A stretch of 64,000 nucleotides of DNA from Jatrophihabitans_A sp035248685. Lineage in GTDB: Bacteria; Actinomycetota; Actinomycetes; Mycobacteriales; Jatrophihabitantaceae. The notes beneath the pieces are model-generated. The model did no database searches and had not been told where the DNA came from. It worked only from the letters and a program-made list of their open reading frames with translations. Below are positions 52,513 through 61,560 of this stretch, one piece after another (positions within the stretch are counted from its first letter, which is position 1; each line of letters begins with the position of its first letter). The position numbers were made by a program, and so were the translations under genes. Where the stretch lies: the NCBI GenBank assembly GCA_035248685.1, contig DATFHF010000064.1, positions 1 to 64,000 of the forward strand. The letters are read 5' to 3'.

Positions 52513-53162
52513 GCCCGTCCTCCGATTTGTGGCGCGTCTAGGGGCGCCCGACGACTCGCATGAGACAATTACCACCGGCCGCGACATACTCGATTGGCTG
52601 ATCCTGTGAGAAATCGATCTGCCTTTCGGGGGCTCTAAATATCCAGCCTGGACCGGTCCCGGGTAATACGGAAAGCCGCACCAAGGCAGCATCTCGCCGA
52701 CAATCTACCAACGTGACGGGAAGACCCTAATGCTCAAAGCGCGCCGGTCTTCCTTCCCATGCATCTCGCCTCACACCAGCAGTATGATCTGGAACACACT
52801 ACGCTGCGCGTAATCGTTGCACCAGTGTTTAAGACGCTGGCGACCGCGTTGCTGGCAGTCTGGTCATCGACCGTTTGGGCAAGGCTGAAGCACCTTCAGC
52901 TGGGGCAGTCGCTTTTCGCCCACTAGACGCGCGACACCTCGCACCAGTCCGCTCGGCTGGGATGCCCAGAAGTCGCGTCATGCCGACGCGGCGCACACGG
53001 TCAGTGGTCAAGTGCCGCCCGACCCCGCTGGCCGCTCGGTTGTGCTGCGCTGGAACGATCGATCTGAGTGGTGTCTCGGGCCAGCGCGCCGTGGTCCAGA
53101 TCGACGGCTAGCGAACGTACGTGCGGCTCGTGCACGGGCCGGGGTTTGGTTTTCGCTATAGC
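52513..53162. other. Sparse region, no confident gene
   Basis: About 650 bp. A 55-codon plus-strand frame (52759-52926, starting MHLASHQQYDLEH with a hydrophobic middle KTLATALLAVW) is the only coding-like piece, without a clear ribosome-binding site. The rest holds no strong ORF, hairpin or repeat that I can see. Confidence 0.35.
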
Positions 53163-53627
53163 ATGAATCGCATGCCTGGTCGATGGGAAGACGACGACCG
53201 AGGCCGCGGGATCGCCGATGCGACGCAGCTTATAGCTGGAGCGAGCGAGCTGGTCGCCGCATTTGGCGAATCCATGTGGGTGGCCGAAGGGCCCGAGAAC
53301 CATTTGCGACCCCACATCGAAGAGTGGTGCCGACGCGACGGTCGACTCCAATTAATCGAGGCGCAGACTGACGAGCAGCACGCATACGTCGTGGAACTTC
53401 GTTTGCTCGGAGAACCGGCCAGCGTGGGACAAGCACGGGCGATGGTCTTCTCCCTCATCGGAGCCTTTGCAGAAAGCGCGACCTACATTCGCCAGCGCCG
53501 AGTGAATCGCGACGTCGGGGACGAGATGAAACTGCTCTTCGAGGTCGGCACAGGCGAGCTGGCCCCCGACGCCCGATTCCACCCTCATGGCCACACTGTC
53601 GTCATCGGCGTAACCGGCGTCGGGTAG
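53163..53627 (+). CDS. Hypothetical protein
   Basis: A ~154-residue protein of unknown function. It is acidic with alpha/beta character: DATQLIAGASELVAAFGESM, VAEGPENHLRPHIEEWCRRD, LIEAQTDEQHAYVVELRLLG and a final HTVVIGVTGVG. Start uncertain: ATG at 53163, ATG at 53172 or GTG at 53121. Codon usage is less GC3-biased than the rest of the window but internally consistent, suggesting a real gene of foreign origin. Confidence 0.5.
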   Translation: MNRMPGRWEDDDRGRGIADATQLIAGASELVAAFGESMWVAEGPENHLRPHIEEWCRRDGRLQLIEAQTDEQHAYVVELRLLGEPASVGQARAMVFSLIGAFAESATYIRQRRVNRDVGDEMKLLFEVGTGELAPDARFHPHGHTVVIGVTGVG

Positions 53628-54035
53628 CACGCACTTCCTGCAAGCACGTTGCCGCCGGTCCTGGCGCGTCATCTGCAACGACCGCACTCTCTTCTTCGTG
53701 CAGTGCGCGAGAAGGATTCATCTGCGGGTCAATCGCGACAGGCCGCGCATAACGACGGCTCGCGAGCGCCGACGGATGCGCCATGATCCCGGCGCCGGCG
53801 AAGGAGCCGGGTGCCGACAGCGCCACCGGCGCAGGCAGAGCCGGCTCTCACAGACGGCACGGCCACCTCTCGCGGTTCCGTAACGAGGTGCGACGGTTGC
53901 TCAGAAGTCTTGAGCGAGAGCAGCCTCGTAAGGCGGTCTCCTGAAGCCAACTCGCCCTGAGGTCCGCGGGGCGGACCGTCATTCGATCGCAACCGACGGT
54001 GGGCCTGTCGTGTCATTCTCTGCAGGAGGTGGGCC
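53628..54035. other. Intergenic region, no recognised gene
   Basis: About 410 bp between the hypothetical gene and the YCF48-like lipoprotein. A short minus-strand frame reading MAHPSALASRRYARPVAID occurs but has no supporting signal. The promoter of the lipoprotein gene should lie near its 3' end. Confidence 0.35.
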
Positions 54036-55256
54036 ATGAGCAGACCGGGTGGCGCGCGGCTAATCGCAACCGCAGTAGGGATGCTCGTCCTCACGGCATG
54101 TACCGCGAGTCCGTCTGCTCGGAGCACAAGCACCGTGCCGCGATCGACACCGCCGCCGGTAACCAGCGGACCCTCCACCTCCGGACCTTCCTTGAGTCCG
54201 GCGCAGTCGTTGCCCTTCCAGCCGGTAGCGGCCAGCTTCCTATCCGACTCGCAGGGCTGGGTTCTGGGGCAGTACCGATGCTCCGGCTGTCCCGCCCTGT
54301 TACACACGATGGACGGCGGCAGGACTTGGACCGCGCTGCCGCCACCGGCGAGGTTTGAGCTCTCACCCGATGCGTTCGCCCTGGACGCTGACCTCTACTT
54401 CGCCGATGCCCGCAACGGGTTCGTCTTCCTGCGTTCCGGCTGCGACGCCGGTTGCTCCTCGGGGCTGGAGGCAACCCACGATGCAGGTGCGTCCTGGCAC
54501 TTTGAGCGCCTGCCCGAACTGGCTCAACTCCTCAGCGGCGCGGGCACCGTGTACGCGGTGTCATCCTCGTCGGGCCTGTGGCGCAGCATGCTCGGCACTG
54601 ACCTGTGGACGCAGGTAGCACGGCCAGGCAGCGGCCAGCCCCTACAGGTCGCCGGGCAAGCGACGACCTTGCTCGCCCTGCGCCAGGGCGGCCACCTCGC
54701 CATTCCGGGCGGCGACCCCGGTGGCCTGTGGCTCAGTACCGACGGTGGCCGCAGCTGGACTCCGCGACCAATGCCCTGCCATCCCGCCACCGACGGCGGC
54801 GCAGCCCTGGTGAGCATCGCCCGCGCTCACCCTCAGGCATGGTTGCTCGACTGCTACAACAATCAACAGAGCTCGCAAGAGATCGAAACCCGCCACCACC
54901 TGTACGGAACCGCGGACGGCGGGAGAACCTGGATTCGCCTGACCGACCCGACCCGCCATGGTGCACCTGACCTGATGGCCGACAACGGTGGGGGCCACGC
55001 GTTCTTGACCACGACCCTCGGTGGCGGATCCACGCTGCTCGGTAGCTTCGACGGGGCCAGCCACTGGCAGACGCTCCTACCCATCGGCGACGGTGGACAG
55101 GGCCAGTGGGCCGACCTCCAGTTCACCGACTCTCAGACCGGCACCGTAGTAGCGCCCACCGGGCGGCCCATGCCGCAGGCGACTCGACGCCTCTACCGGA
55201 CGGTCGACGCCGGGCAGCACTGGGCTCCCGTGACGCTACCCACCCAACTCGAGTAG
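54036..55256 (+). CDS. Lipoprotein with YCF48/BNR-like repeats
   Basis: A 406-residue putative lipoprotein: signal MSRPGGARLIATAVGMLVLTAC with lipobox VLTAC, a long Ser/Thr/Pro linker, then a beta-propeller-like domain with Asp-box units (TMDGGRTWTAL, THDAGASWHFE, STDGGRSWTPR, TADGGRTWIRL, TVDAGQHWAPV). It resembles the extracellular domain of the protein at 35100-36467 but is lipid-anchored and has no adjacent sigma factor. Start ATG at 54036 after GGAGG. Role at the cell surface unknown, probably binding or assembly. Confidence 0.85.
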   Translation: MSRPGGARLIATAVGMLVLTACTASPSARSTSTVPRSTPPPVTSGPSTSGPSLSPAQSLPFQPVAASFLSDSQGWVLGQYRCSGCPALLHTMDGGRTWTALPPPARFELSPDAFALDADLYFADARNGFVFLRSGCDAGCSSGLEATHDAGASWHFERLPELAQLLSGAGTVYAVSSSSGLWRSMLGTDLWTQVARPGSGQPLQVAGQATTLLALRQGGHLAIPGGDPGGLWLSTDGGRSWTPRPMPCHPATDGGAALVSIARAHPQAWLLDCYNNQQSSQEIETRHHLYGTADGGRTWIRLTDPTRHGAPDLMADNGGGHAFLTTTLGGGSTLLGSFDGASHWQTLLPIGDGGQGQWADLQFTDSQTGTVVAPTGRPMPQATRRLYRTVDAGQHWAPVTLPTQLE

Positions 55257-55656
55257 ACGGCCGGTCGTCACCCCAGCGCCCGTTGCCTGGGATCAAGAGC
55301 TTGGCGCGTTCGCGGGCCGGTCGGACGCGCCACCCCAGAACGGAGTCGTGACTCCTGCACCGGTGTAACGCACCGACTGCCATACGGACCTATATGGACG
55401 GTGCACTAGCGAGGAGCAACCTGCTCGATATCGACGGATCCCGCGCACGCATCGCGGCATGTCCGTTTGTCGCACGATCACGGCCAAGTACCCACGGCAT
55501 TACGCGTCGTTGTCTTGGCACTCGGAGGGTTGCTGGGCTTCGGCGCTGGAGCGGTTCAAGTATGGCGAGGGAACGGGCGGCGCAGGATTCGTCCGCGGCG
55601 TCATCGCGTGGAGTGCATCAACGGTTACCTACGCCCACCACTAGGTGTCGGGTGGC
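55257..55656. other. Intergenic region, no recognised gene
   Basis: About 400 bp between convergent genes. Short frames of 60-80 codons cross it on both strands without ribosome-binding sites or known families. No strong terminator hairpin was identified. Confidence 0.35.
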
Positions 55657-56385
55657 TCAGGGCTGCCCGGCGGGCCGGAGGAGGATTTCGTGGATGGCGA
55701 GGTGGCGGGGTCGGCTGAGGGCGAAGGTGATCACTTCGGCGATGTCTTGGGCGGTGACCTGGACGGTGGAGTACAGCTGTTCAACGCCCTGTCTGGTGTC
55801 GGCGTGCGTGATGTGGCTGGGCAGTTCCGTGGCGACGGCGCCCGGTTCGATCAGCGTGACCCGGATATCGGGCAGGAGCTCGAGCCGCAGCGATTCCGAC
55901 CAGCCGTTCATGCCCCACTTGGTGGCGGCGTAGACCCCGTTGGTCGCGCGGGCGGTTCGTCCGGCGACGGAGGAGATGTTGATGATGTCACCGCCGCCGT
56001 TGCTCTTGAGTTGGTCGAGGAAGACCTCGGTCGCGGTGATCGCGCCGAGGAGATTCGTCTCGATCATGCGGCGGTAGTCATCGTGCTGCTGTGCCGAGAA
56101 CGGTCCCAGTAGCATGACTCCGGCGTTGTTGACGAGCACGTCGGCGCCGCCGAGCTCATCGAGGATGCGCCCGGCGGCAGCGATGATCGAGTCCCGGTCG
56201 GTGACATCTGCCTCGACGGGGAGCGCGGCGCCGCCGAGTTCCTCCGCGAGGGCGGTGACGCGGTCCAGGCGGCGAGCGAGCAGAGCGACGGTGTACCCGT
56301 CGGCGGCCAGCGCCCTGGCGGTGGCCTCACCGATCCCGGACGATGCTCCGGTGATGACCGCCACCCGGGGATGTTCTGCGTTCAT
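55657..56385 (-). CDS. SDR-family oxidoreductase
   Basis: A 242-residue classical short-chain dehydrogenase. NADP-binding motif TGASSGIGEATARAL, LARRLDR after strand 2 (basic residues favouring NADPH), NNAGVM, the catalytic Ser in INISSVAGR and YAATK (YxxxK). Similar to YdfG-like reductases. Start ATG at 56385; the frame extends upstream without conservation. It follows an aldo-keto reductase gene in the same direction and both may be regulated by the XRE regulator at 57499. Confidence 0.9.
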   Translation of the reverse strand: MNAEHPRVAVITGASSGIGEATARALAADGYTVALLARRLDRVTALAEELGGAALPVEADVTDRDSIIAAAGRILDELGGADVLVNNAGVMLLGPFSAQQHDDYRRMIETNLLGAITATEVFLDQLKSNGGGDIINISSVAGRTARATNGVYAATKWGMNGWSESLRLELLPDIRVTLIEPGAVATELPSHITHADTRQGVEQLYSTVQVTAQDIAEVITFALSRPRHLAIHEILLRPAGQP

Positions 56386-56528
56386 AACAGTCCTAATTTT
56401 GGTGTTGGGATCGAGGCGGCCGCCCTCGGCGAGCGGGTAGGCAGACCCCGCCGCGCCCCGCTGGCAAGCGTGACGGCTGGCGAGGCGCTTCACCCGGTGC
56501 CCCGGATAGGGTGCAGCGACGGCGAGGA

Positions 56529-57410
56529 TCAGGCTTCGTCGATGTCGCGGAAGAACGCTTCGAGGGTGACCGTTTCCGGGTCGGGGCCGCCGCGGACGCC
56601 ACGGTCCAAGGCGCTGATCGCGCCCGTTTCGTCATCGGTGAGTTCGAAGTCGAACACGTCGAAGTTCTCGGCGATCCGGGTCTTCTTCACCGACTTGGGG
56701 ATCGCGGAGCGTCCCTGCTGCAAGTGCCAGCGCAGCATTACCTGGGCCGGCGTCTTGTCGTGGGCCTGCGCGATCGAGGCGATGGTCGGGTCATCGAATG
56801 TGCTCGTGCCATTGCCCCGGTAGCTGGTGATCCCGCCGATCGGTGACCAGGCCTGGGTCAGGATGCCGAGCTCGGCGTTGGCGGCCTGCACATCGCTTTG
56901 GGTGAAGAAGGGGTGCAGCTCGATCTGGTTGATCGCCGGGGCGACCGCCGCCTCGGCCATCAGGGCGTCCAGGTGCTTGCGCATGAAGTTGCTGACCCCG
57001 ATCGCGCGGACGCGCCCGTCGGCGAGCAGCGTCTGCAGGGCTTGGTAGGCGGCGATGGTGCGGTCGAAGTTGCCGGGCAGGGCCTGATGCAGGATGAACA
57101 GGTCGATCTGCTCGACGCCCAGCTTGCCGGCGCTCTTGTCGAAGGCGTGCAGGGTCTGGTCATAGCCGTAGTCAGAGATCCAGACCTTCGTCTCGAGGAA
57201 GACCTCCTCCCGCGCAAGACCCGACCGGCGGACGGCTTCGCCCACGCCGCGCTCGTTGAAGTAGGAGGCGGCGGTGTCGATATGGCGATACCCGGTCTGC
57301 AGCGCCGCCAGGACCGCGTCGGTGGTCTCCTCCGGCGGCGTCTGGAAGACACCGAAGCCGAGGGCGGGGATCTGCACGCCGTTGTTGAGAGTGAACGTCG
57401 TGACGGTCAT
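56529..57410 (-). CDS. Aldo/keto reductase
   Basis: A 293-residue NADPH-dependent AKR of the 2,5-diketo-gluconate reductase type. Catalytic tetrad visible: Asp (HIDTAASYFNE), Tyr (SYFNERGVG), Lys (LETKVWISD) and His (FILHQALPG); the C-terminal cofactor site includes IPKSVKKTRIAEN. Start ATG at 57410. With the SDR downstream and an XRE-type regulator upstream, all on the minus strand, it forms a carbonyl-reduction group frequent in actinomycetes. Confidence 0.92.
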   Translation of the reverse strand: MTVTTFTLNNGVQIPALGFGVFQTPPEETTDAVLAALQTGYRHIDTAASYFNERGVGEAVRRSGLAREEVFLETKVWISDYGYDQTLHAFDKSAGKLGVEQIDLFILHQALPGNFDRTIAAYQALQTLLADGRVRAIGVSNFMRKHLDALMAEAAVAPAINQIELHPFFTQSDVQAANAELGILTQAWSPIGGITSYRGNGTSTFDDPTIASIAQAHDKTPAQVMLRWHLQQGRSAIPKSVKKTRIAENFDVFDFELTDDETGAISALDRGVRGGPDPETVTLEAFFRDIDEA

Positions 57411-57498
57411 CAGTATCAGTTCCTTTCGTTGCGATTCAGCGGGCTACCGGCGGCCAGGCCGGCGTGGCCGTTGCGGTACCCCTGGGGGCGCATGTGGT

Positions 57499-58410
57499 TC
57501 AGCGCTGTGCGGTGTGTGACGGGTCGGCGGCCGGCGGGTGGGCATCGGCCCAGCTGGCCAGGAACCGCAGTGCTTCGTGCGCCGGGGAGTCCGGCGCGGC
57601 GGTGAACACGTTGAGGTTCATCCCGACGTCGCCGGGCAGCGCCAATGCTTGGTAGGAAAGCTCGATCTCCCCGATGACCGGGTGGACCATCTTCTTGGTT
57701 CCGCTGGTGTGATGGCGCACGTTGTGCGAGGCCCAGCGGACGCGGAAGTCCTCGCTGCGGGTCGACAGTTCACCGACCAGGTCCGACAGCGGCTTGTCGT
57801 AGGGGTGCCGGCCGGCCTCGATACGTAGGCCGGAGACGACGTCGTTGGCTGCGCCGTTCCAGTCGATGAAGAAGTCCTTGGCCTTGGGGTTGAGGAAGGT
57901 GAACCGGGCGACGTTGGGCGGTCGGATCGTCTCGGCGTGGATGTCGCTGTACAGCGCACGGCCGAGCCGATTGGAGGCCAGGATGTCGCGGCGGGCGTTG
58001 CGTACGTCGGCGGGCGCGTCGGTGATCGCGTCCAGCACCTGCTGAATACCAGCCGGCACCCGCAGCCGCACCGCCGCGCCGGACCGCGCGCGGGATCGCG
58101 CAGTCGCATTGGCGGTGCGTGCCAGGTCGAACAGGTACTCCCGTTCCGCGTCGTCGAGCAGCAGCGCAGACGCGATCGCATCCAGCACGCTTTCGGACAC
58201 ACCGGCGAGGTTGCCCCGCTCCAAGCGGGTGTAATAAACGATGCTGACCCCGGCCAGGGTGGCGACCTCCTCACGTCGCAAACCAGGCACCCGACGGTTG
58301 TTCCCGTAGGCGGCCAAGCCGACCGCTTGCGGGCTCAAACGGCTGCGGCGGGTCGTCAAGAACTCACGGACCTCGCTGCGATGCTCACTAACCTCGGGTC
58401 GTTCTCCCAT
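57499..58410 (-). CDS. XRE-family regulator with MmyB-like ligand domain
   Basis: A 303-residue regulator. The N-terminal helix-turn-helix reads LRREEVATLAGVSIVYYTRLERG and the C-terminal ~170 residues are the MmyB-like domain (NARRDILASNRLGRALYSD; FTFLNPKAKDFFIDW; RWASHNVRHHTSGTK; SYQALALPGD). This family binds small ligands, possibly fatty-acid-like, and often controls adjacent SDR or AKR genes. Start ATG at 58410; the upstream in-frame extension is unconserved. Located just upstream of the aldo-keto reductase and SDR genes. Confidence 0.92.
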   Translation of the reverse strand: MGERPEVSEHRSEVREFLTTRRSRLSPQAVGLAAYGNNRRVPGLRREEVATLAGVSIVYYTRLERGNLAGVSESVLDAIASALLLDDAEREYLFDLARTANATARSRARSGAAVRLRVPAGIQQVLDAITDAPADVRNARRDILASNRLGRALYSDIHAETIRPPNVARFTFLNPKAKDFFIDWNGAANDVVSGLRIEAGRHPYDKPLSDLVGELSTRSEDFRVRWASHNVRHHTSGTKKMVHPVIGEIELSYQALALPGDVGMNLNVFTAAPDSPAHEALRFLASWADAHPPAADPSHTAQR

Positions 58411-59003
58411 GACCTCGACGGTAGGCGGCAGCGCGGCGTGCCGGGAGTCCCTGCCGGTATCCCTCACCCGGTGGACGACGGCCGGGCGCCGGCGAGCTCG
58501 CCCGGGCCGTTCTCCGCGATCGCGTCGCGGACGCGGTCGTACTCAGTCGGTCGGAAGGGCCCATCATCGCGTTCCGCGTTCCCCCATAGCTCAGTCAGCG
58601 CTTCGTGGTGGCGGTCTGGCCGGTTGCTTCTGGGCGTGCTTTCGGTGTGCTTGTCGTTGCGCAAGCAGCGGCCCAGACCGCTGTTCTCCGCGATGAGGGC
58701 GTTTGGTCTCGGCGAATGTTCAGCAGCTGACAGCGGAAAACGTGCAGCGCGGTGCCGATGACCAGGGCGTGGTTGGCTCCTCTTCGCGCTCCAGCTCCGA
58801 ACGGCCGCCACCGCCTCCGCACCGAACCGCCAATACCAGCCGAGGTCCCCGGATGCAGCTGCATCGGCGAGGCGTCGTGCTGCCAGTCTCGAAGCGCGCG
58901 CACCACGTCGCTGAGATGGCCGACGTCAGGGGTGCTCAGCTCGATTGCCACGTCCAGACCAAACACCGCCACCCGGCAGCGGGCATGCAAATATTGTTGT
59001 GGC
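58411..59003. other. Intergenic region with weak coding candidates
   Basis: About 590 bp. A minus-strand frame (ending at 58464) contains HHEALTELWGNAERDD followed by EYDRVRDAIAENGPGEL, which looks protein-like, but its start and family are unclear and it may be a fragment. A tRNA-like string at ~58576 does not fold to a full tRNA. Nothing else stands out. Confidence 0.35.
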
Positions 59004-59543
59004 ATGACCCTGACCGAGATTGCCTGGGCGCAAACGCTCGTCCTGCGTCAGCACGTGCTCGGCTGGACCGCCGATCCGGTTCCGGGTGACGAGAATGCTG
59101 AAACTGTGCACCTGGCCGTGCTGGATGCACAGCACACACCGGTTGGCATCGTGTCGGCCTGCCCACATCCGTGCCCGGAGCGGCCCGGCGCTGCCGCGAC
59201 TTACTTATGGGGAATGGCTGTCGCGGAAAGCTGGCAAGGCCAAGGCATCGGATCGCGACTGCTATCCGAGTTGGCACGACGTTCGGTGGCGGCTGACCGA
59301 ACCGTATTGTGGGCGGACGTCCGAAGCAGCGCTGTCGACTTCTACGTGGCGGCCGGAGCAACGGTCGTCGGGGATGCGTACCGCGATCCGGTCACCGGGC
59401 TCGAAGACCGCAGGATCATCATCGATCTACCGTCCGACCAAAGGATCAGCGATGAAAAGCGTCGGCTAGAACCTGCTGGGCCATCGCCAGCCTCGCGGTG
59501 CAGCGCGCCGGCATCGACGTCCAGTAGTAAGGAAACGTCATAG
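59004..59543 (+). CDS. GNAT-family N-acetyltransferase
   Basis: A 179-residue GNAT acyltransferase. The acetyl-CoA motif A is LWGMAVAESWQGQGIGSRLL, with the Q-x-x-G-x-G/A signature as QGQGIG, followed by WADVRSSAVDFYVAAGATVVG (motif B). It acetylates an unknown amine. Start ATG at 59004. The last ~30 residues are Ser-rich and unconserved and overlap the 3' end of the convergent kinase gene by 98 bases, so the annotated C-terminus may be longer than the functional protein. Confidence 0.88.
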   Translation: MTLTEIAWAQTLVLRQHVLGWTADPVPGDENAETVHLAVLDAQHTPVGIVSACPHPCPERPGAAATYLWGMAVAESWQGQGIGSRLLSELARRSVAADRTVLWADVRSSAVDFYVAAGATVVGDAYRDPVTGLEDRRIIIDLPSDQRISDEKRRLEPAGPSPASRCSAPASTSSSKETS

Positions 59544-60363
59544 CGGCGATGGCCAATGCCCAGCCGCGCCCGCGAAGCCACGTCATGTCGTCCACGTCGA
59601 GGCATTCTCGAAACACCTCACGTGCCTCCGGCTCGAGAACCTCCCATGCCACGACGAGGTCGACACTCGGGTCCCCCACGGTCAGGCCGCCGAAGTCGAG
59701 CACGGCGACGAGCCGATCATCGCGGAGGAGCACATTCTCTGCCACCAGGTCGGCATGCAGCCAACAGTTTATGCCGTTCGACAAAGGCAATTCGACAGCC
59801 GCAGCCCATACCTCGAGGCAGCCGTCGACGTCCAACGGCAGGTCCGGGAGCCTCCGGCAATCTTCGAGGTACTGCCGGATCGAGGCGTCGATGCTCGACA
59901 GCGGTCCGCCGCGATACCACCGAAGGTTCGGATCGGCCGCGGCCTGATCCGGCACCTCAACCGTATGCAGAGCGGTGACGAATGCAGCAAGGTCGGCAGC
60001 AAGTGCGTTCGCGGCGGCACCGGGTGGCACCGGCGTCGCTGGCAGCCGGCCGTCGATCCAACGGGTGAGAGTCCACCGCTCGGAATACCCGAAGCCGGGC
60101 TCGCCAACGGCAACCACCTCCGGCACGACCACGGGCAGTTTCGGAGCAAGCCGCGCGAGCCAGCGGGCCTCGGTCTCAACAGACCGAGAACCACCGGGCT
60201 GGCGCGGGAGCCGGACCAGGTAGTCCCGGCCGAGCCTGAATAGCACGTTGCTCGAACCGGATGCTGCCAGTCGTCGCAGCGGCAGATCGGCGAATTGCGG
60301 TAGGTCGCGGCCAATCAGCCTACGTACCAGATCATCGCCGATCTCGATCTCGTCATCATGCAT
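59446..60363 (-). CDS. Aminoglycoside phosphotransferase (APH)-family kinase
   Basis: A 305-residue kinase of the APH/choline-kinase fold. Catalytic loop CWLHADLVAENVLL (HxDxxxxN with Ala, Val and Leu fillers) and VLDFGGLTVGDPSVDL (DFG-like metal site). N-terminal SSNVLFRLGRDYLVRLPR is the glycine-loop/lysine region. Function may be small-molecule phosphorylation; resistance cannot be asserted. Start ATG at 60363, seven bases after the MalY-like gene stop, so the two are an operon. Confidence 0.88.
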   Translation of the reverse strand: MHDDEIEIGDDLVRRLIGRDLPQFADLPLRRLAASGSSNVLFRLGRDYLVRLPRQPGGSRSVETEARWLARLAPKLPVVVPEVVAVGEPGFGYSERWTLTRWIDGRLPATPVPPGAAANALAADLAAFVTALHTVEVPDQAAADPNLRWYRGGPLSSIDASIRQYLEDCRRLPDLPLDVDGCLEVWAAAVELPLSNGINCWLHADLVAENVLLRDDRLVAVLDFGGLTVGDPSVDLVVAWEVLEPEAREVFRECLDVDDMTWLRGRGWALAIAAMTFPYYWTSMPARCTARLAMAQQVLADAFHR

Positions 60364-60370
60364 CAACGGG

Positions 60371-61525
60371 TTAACCTTGCACGACCTGAGCGATCCGCTC
60401 GACCGCCTCAACGATCACGTCCGGCGCACAAGCAATGTTCATCCGCGCATACCCCGAAGCGACGGCACCGAAGGCGAGCCCGCTGGACAAGGCGACCCTC
60501 GCTTCGCGTAGCGCAACCTCCGCCGGATCCTTGCCCCAGTCGAGCGACGACATATCCAGCCAGGCAAGGTAACTCGCAGCCGGACGCCGGAATCGCACCA
60601 TCGGCAGTGTGGACCGCAGGCGGTCTTCGAGTAGCTCCACGTTGGCCTCGATCGCTCCCACGGTGGCGTCCAACCACTGCCGGCTTTCGGCGAACCCCGC
60701 CCGGGTGGCGAGCAGGCCGAACAAGCCGGTTCGGAAAGTGACCTCTTCGGGCAGCGCCCTGATCAGCGCAGTCATCCGGTCGCCCTCAGCAACGAAGAAC
60801 GCGGTCTTCAATCCGGCAAGGTTGAACGCCTTACTACCCGACTCTGCCGCAATGCTATGGTCTCGAGCCTGATCCGACACGGTCAGGTATGGCACGAACT
60901 CCTGGCCATGGTGGGTCAGCGGCCCGTGGATCTCATCGCTGACGACGAATCCCCCATGCCGATCGACAATCAACGACAGTTCGGTCAGCTCGTCACGGGG
61001 ATGCAGGTGGCCGAGCGGGTTATGCGGTTGACATAACAAAACGCCCCGCGCTCCCCCGGCCAAGGCGCGGTCGATCCCTACGAGATCCAGCTGGTAGCGA
61101 TCACCGGTGTCGAGCATCGGCACCTCGACTACCACGGCGCCGGCCTCGGGCAGCAGGTCAAAGAACGGCGGGTAGACCGGTGGCATGATCACGACGCCGT
61201 CGCCGGGAGCGATCAGCCGTCGCAGTGACTCGACGATAACGACGCTGACATCGGTGGTCACGCCCATCCGCTCGACCGACGGCCGCCACCCCCAGGAGGT
61301 TGCCGCATAGTCAGCGAACGCCTCGCGCGCTGCCGTGTCACGGGCGTTGATATAGCCGGTGTCACCGAGCTCCACCGCTTCGTGCAATGCGGCTTTGATC
61401 GCTGGCGCCAGCGGAAAGTCCATCTCCGCCACGAACATCGGCAGGACGTCGTCCGGATACCTGCGCCACTTGTCACTGCTCCGGCGACGCAGCACCTCCA
61501 ACTGCTCGGCGGCGGTGACAGTCAT
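60371..61525 (-). CDS. MalY/PatB-type PLP aminotransferase or cystathionine beta-lyase
   Basis: A 384-residue class I/II PLP enzyme of the MalY/PatB family. N-terminal VAEMDFPLAPAIKAAL, VVIMPPVYPPFFDL, LCQPHNPLGHLHPRDEL, VSDEIHGPLTH (Asp and the motif before the lysine) and the Schiff-base lysine in AAESGSKAFNLAGLKTAFF. Such enzymes are C-S lyases or aminotransferases. Start ATG at 61525, with GTG at 61534 possible. Divergent from the methyltransferase gene at 61561, so the 35-bp gap must hold both promoters. Confidence 0.92.
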   Translation of the reverse strand: MTVTAAEQLEVLRRRSSDKWRRYPDDVLPMFVAEMDFPLAPAIKAALHEAVELGDTGYINARDTAAREAFADYAATSWGWRPSVERMGVTTDVSVVIVESLRRLIAPGDGVVIMPPVYPPFFDLLPEAGAVVVEVPMLDTGDRYQLDLVGIDRALAGGARGVLLCQPHNPLGHLHPRDELTELSLIVDRHGGFVVSDEIHGPLTHHGQEFVPYLTVSDQARDHSIAAESGSKAFNLAGLKTAFFVAEGDRMTALIRALPEEVTFRTGLFGLLATRAGFAESRQWLDATVGAIEANVELLEDRLRSTLPMVRFRRPAASYLAWLDMSSLDWGKDPAEVALREARVALSSGLAFGAVASGYARMNIACAPDVIVEAVERIAQVVQG

Positions 61526-61560
61526 AGCACCCACCCTAGCCGCGGGCTTAGGGTGACCGG

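Noticed and set aside
58571..58640. Possible tRNA (string ATAGCTCAGTCAGCGC resembling a D-arm)
   Set aside because: No matching acceptor stem, anticodon arm or T-arm follows at the right spacing.
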